This document shows positions 36,101 through 48,100 of a stretch of DNA of 64,000 bases, one piece after another. The notes beneath the pieces are model-generated. The model was given only the letters and a program-made list of their open reading frames with translations. It was not told the origin of the DNA and ran no database searches. This stretch comes from Gnetum montanum (lineage: Eukaryota > Streptophyta > Gnetopsida > Gnetales > Gnetaceae): positions 63,265-127,264 of the forward strand of contig MNCI01034860.1 of NCBI GenBank assembly GCA_015680685.1, in the 5' to 3' direction. Positions within the stretch are counted from its first letter, which is position 1; each line of letters starts with the position of its first letter. Position numbers and translations under genes: made by a program.

Positions 36101-39100
36101 GTGGAAGGGCCCTGGTTTTATGGGGCACAGGGGCTGGCGTTGGCGCCTTGGCGCCCGGGGACGCACTGAGATAAGGGTCTTTTTGAGCGGGCACTAGTTT
36201 GGGTGCGATTGCACAGTCCCCCCCTTGAATACTGGTCGGCGGACTTTTTGAAATCGCTGGCCGATCTCTTTGGTGAGTTTATAAAATTTGACCTGTTCAC
36301 TGCCGGGATGGATCGTTTGGGTTTTGCGAGGTTTTGTGTATGGTGATCCTTGCGCTCCGAGGACCGCGTGGACAAAATCGTGCTGAACACAGACTTAGGG
36401 GAGGAAAGGATCCGAGTACAATTCGAAAACCTGTCGTTTGCAGCCTTGGCCTCGCCTAAGGGCATCACTGGCGGGGCTGACCATGCGAAATAGGGCCGCC
36501 CAACACTTGGGCTCGAAGAAGGTGGCTGGAAGCTCATTGGAAAGAAGGGACAGGTGGCAAAAAAGGGCTTGACGGAGCCCACAGGGGTGTCGCAGGTCGG
36601 GGTTGGGGTTGCCCCCGGCCAGGGTCCGGCCAAGGGCAACAATAGTGTGGTTCCTCTTGGCCTCAGCGGGCCAGGGGGAGGGACATCCGGGGCCTCTCGG
36701 GGAGGGGGACCTATGGCTGCGGGCCCGAACAGCTGGCCAGGCAAACAGGGCGCGGCTTCTTGTGGCGCTCCATCTGGTCTGGATGCCAGGGCGGGCTGTG
36801 CTGGCTCACCCAACACCCCCAAGACGAGGGGGGTGGGCACATCGCGGCTGGGGCTGGAGCTGCCGTCGCTGAGCAACTGGATCACCATTAGCAGGGGCTC
36901 GTCGTAGCCCAAAATGCTCGATGTTGTGCGGGGGGTGCCGCGAGAGAAGGGGGTTGATGTAACCCAGACGTCGCCCAAGGTTGGACGTCCAGACAACGCC
37001 CACACCCGGAAAATGACCATGCAACTGGATATCAACTTGGGAGTGCAACGCACACTCTGGGAGGTTTATCACAGACGCCTGTCTGTTTCTCCATGAAGAT
37101 TCTGTCCTGGAATTGTCGGGGACAGGGTACCCCATATAAGAGAAATACCCTAAAAAGAATGGTGCGTACCGAGGGGTGCGATGTGCTGTGTCTCCAAGAG
37201 ACAAAATTATGACAGTCGAAAAATTAGGCTTTACATTGGGAGGGATGGTGCAGTCACTTGGTGCCTAGCAGGGGACAGGCTAGAGGTCTCGCTGTCCTCA
37301 CCAGGATTGCCTCGTCCTTGCTTGATGCATCGGACTGGAGCATCACAGTGCACTCGTGCTCGATGATCTTCACTCGTGCTGCCGTGCCCCAAGCTTGGGC
37401 ACTCCTGCGGGCAATGGACAGGATGAAGAGGGAAGNCGCCCTTACCCCCGGACCACACGAAATCACGAGTAATCGCATCAATGCGCTGCATGACGCTAAA
37501 CAGCAGTGTGGCCATGGAGGCGGCGAATCTCGCCATGGCCGCCAGCACAGTAGTCGCCAATATGATCTTCCCTTTGCGGGACAGGAACTTGTTCGCCCAG
37601 TGAGCCGTGCATGTTTGAAGTTTCATTATGAGCACCTGCCAGGTTCGCTGTTTGTGCCAGTTGTGCATTGGCATTCCCAGGTACGTGTCCTCCTTGCTCC
37701 CCGAGAGAATCCCCAAGATCTGGATGATCTTAGTGCAGACACTGGGGTGGGTATGGGTTAGGTATATCGCGGACTTGCCTGTGTTGGTGGTCAGCCNTGT
37801 TTGACGACCCCCCTAGTGGGTGCAACTCTTGGTACGGAAATACCGACCCTGGGAGGCTACCGTGTCTGACTCCCTGGTCTGGCGCCAACTCTGTGCACAC
37901 GTCACCCACGAAGACGAGACCACATTACACCCCCGTGAACTGCTCAAATGCCAATTCCCGGAGGATCCTCGTTGGAAGCGCCTATGGAAAGGCCGCCTGC
38001 CGAAAAAAATTAAGGCTTTTGGGTGGCTGGTCTTGAACGAGGTGCTTCCCATATGGACGCGTTTGCAGGCATGTGGCGTGCACATTAACACCATCTGCCC
38101 GATGTGCAATCAACGCGACAAGACGCACCAACACTTCGTGCATGAGTGCCATGTCGCTAGGAACTTCTGGAGTACGGCCGGCCTTCCCCCGCTCGAATGT
38201 TACAGCGATTCATAGACACTTGCCACCTTATGGACCCTCTGGCGTGCCAGGAATGATCGGGTTTTCAGAGGGACAACTATCCCCTCACCCGCCACGCTGG
38301 CTCACCGGTTCAGAAGATCGTGGGATGAAATTACTGCACTAATGGGACCACGTGCCTGTCTCGAGCCACCAGCTATTGACATTCAAAAACAAATTGATCT
38401 CTGGCAGATGGTTTCATGGATGGGTTGGACTACCTTGCTCCAATGCATCGTGGCGGACCTGGAGATGGACGTCCAGCCGTTCTATGCAAATTGGAACGGG
38501 GAGTACACGATGTTGCGCGGACGCCAAATCCAGGTGACGGTTGATGCTTTGGCTGAGGCGATTGGTGCCCCCACAACGGGGGACCTGATTCCCCCTGTGG
38601 CTCGATCCAAGCGGACGTCGTCGAGTTCTTCCAGGGCTCCATCCCCCGGATGGCCAGCGGCCACATCTGGGGGTTGGCCCTCTCACTAGCCTGGCGGGCT
38701 GCAGCCGCGATGGTGGAGCGTTACTTCATTCAGTTGGGTTCCCACCACAGACTCAACGGGCTGCACTTCATGTTTCTCAAGCGCATATGTGCCGAGACTC
38801 CTATTAACCTCCCCCACTTCCTTTGGGAGTCTCTACAACAATGCCAGCCTGGCCGACACCCAGGGGTGATCCATGCGCTTTGGTGGTTTGGCACTCTGGT
38901 TCTGCCGCTCCGGCCGCCGCTCAGGCCTACGCTGGTGTATCAAAGGCAAATGGGGAGCAGAGGTCATCCGGCGGGGGGTGACGCGATCTCGGCTGAGCCT
39001 GCTGCCGTGTCCTCCTGGGACCTTGCGGGTGGGGGTTGCATGAGGGGCGGGTTGGCCCAGGCCCCGCTGCGGGATTCGTCGGCTACGGATACCGACCCCA

Positions 39101-42100
39101 GAATGATCATGACTGGGCAAGCGAGCAATGACAGGGGGCCGGTTCTGGCTGCTGGGGGAGCGCTTTCTGGGAAAGAGACCCTACCCCGCACTCTTATAGC
39201 CAGACGCTGCAATGGATTGAGAGCGTCATCAGCGACCACATGACAGGTATTGCCCGGCTAATTGAAGAGAATCGTCGTCGCCTGGCTGCTAGCTCGGGCG
39301 CATAGTTCCCGGACCTCCAAACCCTCGAGGAGAGTCGGAGCTCTAACCATGACCACCCAAAAAGCCCCTAATGTGGGGTGGGGCGCTGGGACATGCCCGG
39401 CTGAGTCCGAAATACTGTTTCAAGGTCCGGGGTTAGGACCTTTAACCCACTAATAGGGATGCCCTGATGCGGTTGGGACTTGCAGGGGGCCTCGGGGTTT
39501 GGGTCTGTTGTCGGTGTGGGGTCAGCTGCCCTGGCTTGCGCTATACCTTTGTATAGTTGTTCTTTTTGGGAATAAATTTTGCTCGAATTTTTCCAAAAAA
39601 AGGGGGCTGATATAGTTGACATTGCTACATTCGACGGAGAATGGAAAGATGACCCACAACTTCAAATTTAAGCATTTGTCATTACTTGTGAGCTACAAGG
39701 ATTGAATAGTGAGTGGCAAAAACTTTCTCTTCCCCCAAACACTCACTGATCATGCCTACCTTTTCTTGGGTAGACATGTTAAGAGCTTTCAACACTAGGT
39801 TTCAAACCTATGCCTGAGCTGTAAATCATCAAAAGCAGATAGCAAGTTGGATGTAGGATGCCAATGAATCATTGGATGTAGTCATAGAGTGATATAATTG
39901 TATTTTCAATTTGTGTCAAAATCATAGTTTCAACAAATGAGAACAAGTAATGCACTTAGTAGAAGGAGGACTACGATTGCAAACTTGTCAAAGGGTGGAT
40001 ATGTATGTTATGGACAACACATACTAGAGGTCAATGGACCAAATTGCAGCTGTGCTTCTTGCTATGGCTAGATTAGAGTGTGAAGGACATTAACATGATA
40101 ACATATAGAAAGTCAACCTAGATCCCCAATGTTAGGAGGAAGTAAAGGGTGTTGCATGTAAGATTGAATGAAAGGTTAATGGATCAAATTATAGCCAAGC
40201 TTGATACTGTGGCTAGATTAGAGGTTGAATAACATCAACATGCTAATGCAAAGAAAGTTGACAGGAGGAAGTGAAGAGTGTTGAATGAAAGATTGAACCT
40301 TTTGATGCTATTGAAGTCCTTGCATAAGAAAGCATTAAAACAAAGAAGACTTTAGTAGACCTTGCCAATATGATTGACAAGGTTGATAATGCATTAAATA
40401 AAAAGATGATTGTAAATCTTGAGGATTTGAAATTAAGTTGTTGAAGCTATCGTGAAAGTAGTTACATTGTGAGGTAAGACGGTTGGAAATAAGTGAAAGG
40501 GTAAGAAGTCTTACTTTGATTCAATGTCTTACCTTGGTGGTGTATATTATTTGGCCACAATAACAACATTTGCAATGGATGGGGCCTCATCCTTAGATCT
40601 TGATACCTTGAAGTTTGTCATTTGCAGTGCAACAAGTTTCATCATGCCATCCTCTTTTTTAGCACAAAATTCAATATGCTATAGATCAAGTGCCTCAAGT
40701 AGTGGCCCATCAATATGGATCATATCTACCACAATTGTCTCAGTTGCTACAAGTTCATTAATGCCTATTGTGGCTTCTTGTACCATCATAGAGAGGAAAT
40801 GCAAGCCAACCATAACAAAAACATGTGTTATTTGTTAATGCAATGTACTACCCTCAAGTTCCATCATCATGCACTATATGCTAGTACCATTAGAATTCTA
40901 TTCCTCTTGTGGTTAAAAATTCATCACTTCATAGATGAAAGTATTTTTGCAAGAAGGAGAAGAATACCAATATTAGTGATGATTTATGTTCAACCTTTTC
41001 TTCACCACGACCTTCAAAGAGTTAGGACCAAGGGCATCATATTTTTGGAGAACAAGCAAATGAAGTACATACTCCTTCAAAGAAATGCAAGGGCAAAACA
41101 TCCATAGGTGGGCAAAAGGAAATTGCATCTTTGAAATTTAGCCATCTAGACTAGCACTTGAAAAACTGCAACCTCAGCTGTCTCCTGAGCTATTTGGTAA
41201 TGTTGATAAAAAATGAGCTTGTTAGGTGCTAGCCTTGAACTTAGTCATGGGGGAGAAGACATCTATGTAGTGGCTTCAGCAATAGAGTGTGATTTGTTTG
41301 TTTATTTATTTGTGTATTTTAATTTTTATTTAGTGTATATATTTTATGCATATTTTTTTTGAATTTAATGATATATCTTTCTTGAATTTGTTTATTCCTT
41401 TAGTTTTTTTTTTCAAAAAGAGTTCAGGTCATTGTATTAAAAGTAAAAAATTACAATTCTTTTGTACATTAGCCAATTTTTTTTTGGGGCGGGAGGGGCA
41501 GGTGCAGCTAATCCCCCTTGCATCCCAAAAATGGGGAGTAAACCCCCCAGCTTCCCAAAAATTTTGGGGGTGGGGGTGGGGGCTAATGCCCCTTGCATTC
41601 CTTTGACACCCCCTACCCATAAAACACCCCCATAACCCTTGACACCCCCCTAAAACATGGTGTGTCAGGTTAAAAAATATTCCCAACACTAACAACCGAC
41701 CACCACACACAAAAAAACACTAGATCATGAAGGAACCAAAAAAGAAAACAAAGATAGGGCCCCATCAGCCCACAACCTATAAATGACACGGGAGACCTAT
41801 GCAAGGGTAGATGGCCCTCTCTTGATAGTGGATTGCATCAAGATCCACTTGGTGTTTGTCCGAAGCCACAAATGACATAGCTTGTTGGAAATCTTTGAAT
41901 GTTTTTTCCTTCTTGGTGCATTCCTCCGTGTTTCCCTCCCCATCCAAATGGAGATCATGCCCCTTGCATTGAATGTATTGGCGTAGGGCCCTCCACGACA
42001 ATGTTCATGATAATGTAGGGGCACCTCCCCTGTTGGAGCCAAGATCAGGCATTTTGTTTATGGGCGTGGTCTTATTGTCTCTGTAGTTGGGCTGCCTCCT

Positions 42101-45100
42101 CTTCCCCCCACACCCTTCACTCCTCCTCCTCCTCCTCTTGAATTTCTTGGGGCCACACTTCCTCTAGGAGTTGGGCCCTAAGGCTTTCTTGCAGCTCCAC
42201 CTTCGGGATGTTCTGCACCATTGCCTCGACTAGATCTTGCTGCCACCTCTCCTCCCTAGCCGCTTCAATGTGGAAGCGCTCAATAGCCTTCAACTGTCAT
42301 TGGAATTTTTCCTCCCTTACTATCCATTTGCTCTTCCACAGAGCCATCGCTTCCTTTGTAGCCTTGGCCAATAGAGCATCCAGATGAGGCACCTTGGGAT
42401 CCATAGTCTCCCCCTACCAAACCCTCCCCAACCTCTTTCTAACCAACACCCCTAACCCCTCCCCTGCATGCAACCCTTGCGGTGGGGCATTCACCTCCGT
42501 CTAAGAGTCTTGTTGACTCGTCCTTGTAGGCACATTTGGCAACCCGGACCCAGCATCATTCTTCTTTGAATCCTCCGTCAAATCCACCACCACTAGTAGC
42601 ATGCATCATGAATGCCACCGTCCATACATCACCCAGACGGTGGTATCCCTCGACGGAGGGGATACCACTGGTTGCAAAGCCAACCAGAGTGCTAGGATTA
42701 GCCTAGAATGCCACCCACAATGCTGGCCTCTCAATGTATCTAGGAAAAACCATGGCAAGTTGACTGCAAAACCCAACCGTAGGCACTGCATGAATCTGAA
42801 ATGCATGCCTTGAAGCTTCCACATGTTATCGGATTGGACAAAGTATTGGTTAACTAACTCTACCACATCCTACTAGAGCAATGAAAGCACCAATTTAAGG
42901 ACTTGATTGCTCCCTGTCTTGGGGTATTCTTTTAGTTTGATGTGATTCTATGTGCTTATTTTTGAGCATACTAATCTATCAAGATTGATTTGTCATTCTT
43001 TGGTGATTTTGGAGTGTTCATTTTTTGAATATAACACTTTAATCATTTTAGATTTTTCTTTTTTGAGTGATTTTCCACATTTTATGTGTGTATGCTTCAT
43101 GGGAAATCATTAAATGTGCTTTATAAATGGTCATCTTGAGAACCAAATATTGGACGGGTGAGTATACAGATGTGATGATGATGCAAGAGCACTAAAAGAG
43201 TACAATGTGGAGCCTTGGTTCAATATAATGCACGTGTTGGTTCACCGGACATATATTCAGTAGGGAGTTAGATTTGTTGCCATAAGTAGGGAAACTGTTG
43301 CTATTGGATCCATTTGAAGGTTTAGTGGATCCATACTTTAAGGTGTGAGCCTCAGAATCCTAGATGGATGCTTGGTTGTGACTTAGAAAATGGTGTGCCA
43401 TTAGTGGTGCTTGTGACCATTGGGTGGGTCTAATTGATTAGATTGGATTGTTGTGTTTGTGTTTGCTTTGCTTGACTACCTTGGTTGGAAGAGGTTCATG
43501 TGACACATGATAGCTAACAAACACAACAGTAAAATGGGGGGAGGTAAACAGGATACAGCCTCACAAAAGGAAACTTGGGACCACAAGCCCACCAAGGGGA
43601 AACCAGAAACAAGGACAAAACAGAAAGCAAACGCCCAACAACAAACCCACATCATACGTGATGTGGTAGCCTAGTATAGGTGCACCTAACCACCTCCTAG
43701 GATTGAATCCCTTCCAGGATTGCCCTTCGATGTTGGGTAGTCATGAAAGCTACTGCCTCCTGAAATTCCTTGTACTTTTCCTCCTTTTCCTATCTTTCCG
43801 TAGGTGGTAGCTTTTGGGGCCTGTCAAAGTGGTACTTGTTAGTAGTAGCCCGAATATGATAGTGTAGAGTAGTCCACACAACATTCCTATTTATACCCAT
43901 AGTCACATAAGGGCATCATCCTTCCCTGAACTAGCGGTGAGCATCAGACTCGTGATCCTCATCTAACCTATTCTTCATTTGTTATTCCTCAAGTACGGCT
44001 TGAACTTGTTGCTCTTCCTCTTTTTCCTCATGCAATTTCCGTTGCTGCTCTTCCTTGACCAGATCCTCCTAGATGTGTCTCCATAACTGCTCCTTCTTTT
44101 CATTTCATAAGGCAGCTTTGTGCTTCTCGCTTTGTCTTTGGTGCTCCTTTAGAATCCTAGCATGATCCTCTTGGTTCTGTTTTGAGGAGCTTTGCCTCCC
44201 ACTTTGCTTGTTCCTCCTCTTGCACCTTGGTTTCAATTTTTGCTAGCATCTTGTAAAGCTTTTTCTTGAACTTGGCATGCAGCTCCTAGTGTAGGGTTTC
44301 CTAAGCCAAGAGGATTTGCTCATCCACTCCTTGAGGAGGAGCTGTAGCAGAAGCAGATCCCTCCTCCAACCCACAATGTTAGCCCATGGTGGAGGGGTTG
44401 AAGATGAAGAAGCCCCCTCCACTGTTGCCGCTTATACACAATGGTGAACGACAAGGGCCAGATGGGCACTAGATCGGTAGGTTGCACTGCTTTCCACAAT
44501 GCCAATATGAGCCCGTAATGCCTCCCTTACCTTTCTTGATGGAGGGAAGCCAAGAAGAACTTAGGGATGTTAACTAGTCTATCCAAACACATGCGCTACA
44601 AAAACGCAAAGTGGGTGGCTTGCAACTTCCACACATTCTTTGATTGGACAAAATATCTATTGACCAGTTTTGTAGCCTCCTGCCAAAGCAGAGGGAGCGT
44701 CGATCTTGGAACCTGCCCACTAGTGGTCTTTGGGACCGGACCTTGAAAGAAGCTCTTTGCATCTTGTAGTCCTTGCCTAGTCGGCAGCGCGACCTTCCCT
44801 GCCGTTGGCACACTGAAATACCTTGCCAAATTAGTCTTTGTTAGGTTAATACATGCCTCACGGAAAGTAGTAGAATCCCACCTCTAGTGCTTATAGAAAT
44901 TTTCGTCTGCAAGGTCCTAGTCTCCCACCAACAGCAATAGCATGTCCTCCCATCCTATCTAGATGACCAAGGCCTAGAGGTCCATGTTGTTGCGAAATCC
45001 CTCCATGTTAGGTTCATGCATTAGGGTAACCCCCCATGGTAGCCATTGTTTTCTTCCACAACTGTTTGGCAAGAATGGCGGTGCACAAGGAGGAGAGGAG

Positions 45101-48100
45101 CAGCACAGAGTGAAAAATCTTTGTGTTTCATGCTTTCCAAATGCTCTAGAGCATCGTTGTGGCCAGCGAGTCACTAGGGGCTTGCAAGGATGGGGAGACA
45201 CTAGTAGCTAGCAAAACATCAGGCATGTAGGGGCAGCGAGCGAATAGGTGTTGGGTGGACTCATTGCATGTGTTGCAAGCAAGACAATTGTCCACATTGA
45301 TAACCCCCATGCTTTAAGACACACCCATACAAGCAGTGCATGATGTGCAAGGAGCCAAGAGAAGCATTTAATTTTCTCTAGAAGTTGCTCCTTCCATATG
45401 TGCCTCCAACCACCCTCCACAAGGTATTTAAACTTGATAATTTCCTGCAGATGCATTCCCATCATCCTCCCATGAGTAAGTTTGTGAGCATAGGTGCATA
45501 GATTTTCCCAAATGTGGGAGTCCTTGCAAGCCACCACCCAAAGCTGGTATTTGTTCACCATGAAGCATAAACATCTATAATTCATGGTGTTCCATGAGGA
45601 TGACATCTTTGAACTTAAGGACCCCTAGACCCTTGCCAAGCTTAGGCCTAGTCACCTTGTCCCAATAGGCCAAGTGCAAGTGCTTGCCCCTCTTTTCCCC
45701 CCAGACTGGTTAACTTTGTTGATAACACCCACCAACAACTCAGCATATCTTGTGATGGCCAAGAGAATAGTTGTAGCTAGGATGAGCTTACCTTTCCTTG
45801 TCAGGAAACTCGTAGTTCAATGCCCCACTTGGGACTAGAGATGTAGGATTGAATGGGTCTAGGTCGTTAGTTTGCCCTAGGTAAACATAGGAACCCCCAA
45901 ATAAGAGTCTTGACCCATACCTACCAAAATCCCTAGTTCTTGACACACCTAATGTCGGATGGGCTCTTCAGTATTAAAGAAGTGAATAGCAAATTTCCCT
46001 CGATTAGGCTGCAAGCCAACTTCATTCACCATCCTTTCCAGAGTTTTGTAGATGGCTAGAGCTTGTGGTATGATTGCCCTAGTATAAGGATATTGTCATC
46101 TGTGTAGTGTTTAGTAATGCATGTGATTCCTTCAATGTGTAGGCCTCTGACACCCTCCTCCCTACAATAAAATTTTATAGTATCCATGACAATTGTAAAA
46201 AAGCAAGGGGACAAAGGATCACTTTGACATAATCCCCTATCAAGGGAGGAAAACCCCCAAAGCCTTCCAAATTGGTCAAAGGAGTAGGCACTCGTAGCTT
46301 GAAGGTTGATGTAGAGGGCAACAAACTTAGGGTGGATCCCATTCATTAGCATGATATCACAAAGAGCATTCCATTGGACCGTGTCATAGGCTTTAGCAAT
46401 ATCAAGCTTGACGAACATATTGGGGAACTTGGTATGTTGTATAGAATGCATAGCTTCCTGGAGTAGCAGAATTTGGTCTTGGATAAATCTCCCCTTAACA
46501 AAACCAGGCCTACAAGATCCAACATGAAAGGTTCAAGTTGGCGAACAAGAATTTTGGTGAAAATCTTGAGCAGTGTGCTACAGATCCCAATCAGTCTAGA
46601 GAAAGCTAGCAAAGTCAGATTGGGAGTCTAGGCAGGAGGATAATCCATGAGTAGTTAATCTCATGGCGGACTTGTCTCCATTTCAGCATAAGATTAATGG
46701 CATCAATAATATTCTTTCCCAAGACATTAGAGAATTCTTGGAAGAATTCTTTTGACCAGCCAACCTTGAAGGATGACATAGCCTTAGAAAGTTCCAACAT
46801 GGTAATAGGGGCAATCAAATGTTCATTAACTTTGTTGCTGATGACTTTTTTGAATTTGAATAGAAATAGGGAAGGAACCTCCCCTAGTCCAAACCCCGAC
46901 CTTGTACTTCTATATCTCTTGGGCAATATCCTGTGGATCATGTAGGCTGGCCTGTCCTTCAAGAATGTGGTGAATTTTCTTGCTTTGTTTATTAGCTTTT
47001 GCAACAGCAAAGAAGAAACAAGTGTTCTTGTCTCCCTCCCAAAGCCACTGCACTCTAGATCTCTCTCTCCAATACTACTCTTCCTCCACCAACGACTAGA
47101 GCTCCACCAGTAGGTTGTGCTCTTCCTCCTTCAGGGCTTCACCATTCTCCTACCTAACTTGAATGTCCAACAACTATTGTTGGAGGGCAGCCCGAGTAGT
47201 CTGAAAGGAGTACTTTTTTGTGGCCTATAGGTTCTTGATCTATTTTTTGAGGCTAAGGAGCTCTCACTTAAGAGTTTGGGTGGGATAGCCCCCTAGATCT
47301 CATTGACTAGCTTGCACAACCATCCCTTAGTCAACCACATGCACTCAAACCGAAAAGGAATTGGGCAAGCCTGTCTGGGTTGTAGACGAAGCAGACAAGG
47401 GCGTGATGGTCAGATGCCCACCACTTGTGGCCAAAAACCACACCCTCATGGTTTAGAAGGACCTTAGCACTAACTCAAACCCTGTCAATATGCAAGAGAA
47501 CCTAGTCTTTGCCTTTTTGCTGATTGCTTCAAGTGAATGTGCAACCTTGAATATCAAGGTCAACAAGATCATATGTCTAAATCATTTGTAGAAACTCATG
47601 GCTTTCTAGTGGAGGGTTACTCTCATCCCTGATTTTCTCCCATGCATACAAGCATTGATTAAAATCCCCAATGAGTAACCACGCTTGGTGACTGGGAACC
47701 TGACTAGCAATACTGAGGAGCTCATGGAGGTGCTTAGCCCAACATTGTGGGCCATAGAAGTTTGTAACCTAGAGCCCCACTACATGTATGAACATCATAA
47801 TACTCCAAGCAAACTCATCCACAATGTCAAAGGTGGTCCTCGAGAGGGTAGCTAACCCTCTAGCATGGCCCTTGCAATCCAAAAAATAAGAAAACAAGCC
47901 CTGCCATTGTAGGAGATTACAGTTGGTAGTGTGTAGCTTGGTTTCTTGGAGGCACATCATTGAGCAACCTTCATCACACACCAAATCCCTTAGGGTACTT
48001 CGTTTCTAAGGGGTACCTTGGCCTTTACAATTCCATGAAAGAATATTCATGGTCTACTTGCTGACCATTTTTTGTAAACCCCTTTTAGGGTTGTTTGAGA

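Larger units (their letters stand above)
35615..39603 (+). mobile_element. LINE-b: GC-rich L1-type LINE, internally deleted
   Basis: It is bounded by an exact 13-base duplication, GGGCTGATATAGT, at 35602-35614 and 39604-39616. It ends in TTCCAAAAAAA just before the right copy. Its 3' end matches LINE-e (GGAATAAATTTTGCTC against GGAATAAAATTGCTTG). Order: tandem repeats, ORF1, start of ORF2 endonuclease, a deletion, the end of the reverse transcriptase, the zinc-binding domain and domain X. It is much richer in G+C than its surroundings and has fewer TAG stops than LINE-e, so it is probably younger. It interrupts a family B LTR element. Confidence 0.9.

Noticed and set aside
36118-37053. 311-codon antisense open frame
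   Set aside because: It is the shadow of GC-rich LINE-b ORF1, whose DUF4283 blocks are on the plus strand; the antisense text shows no family features.
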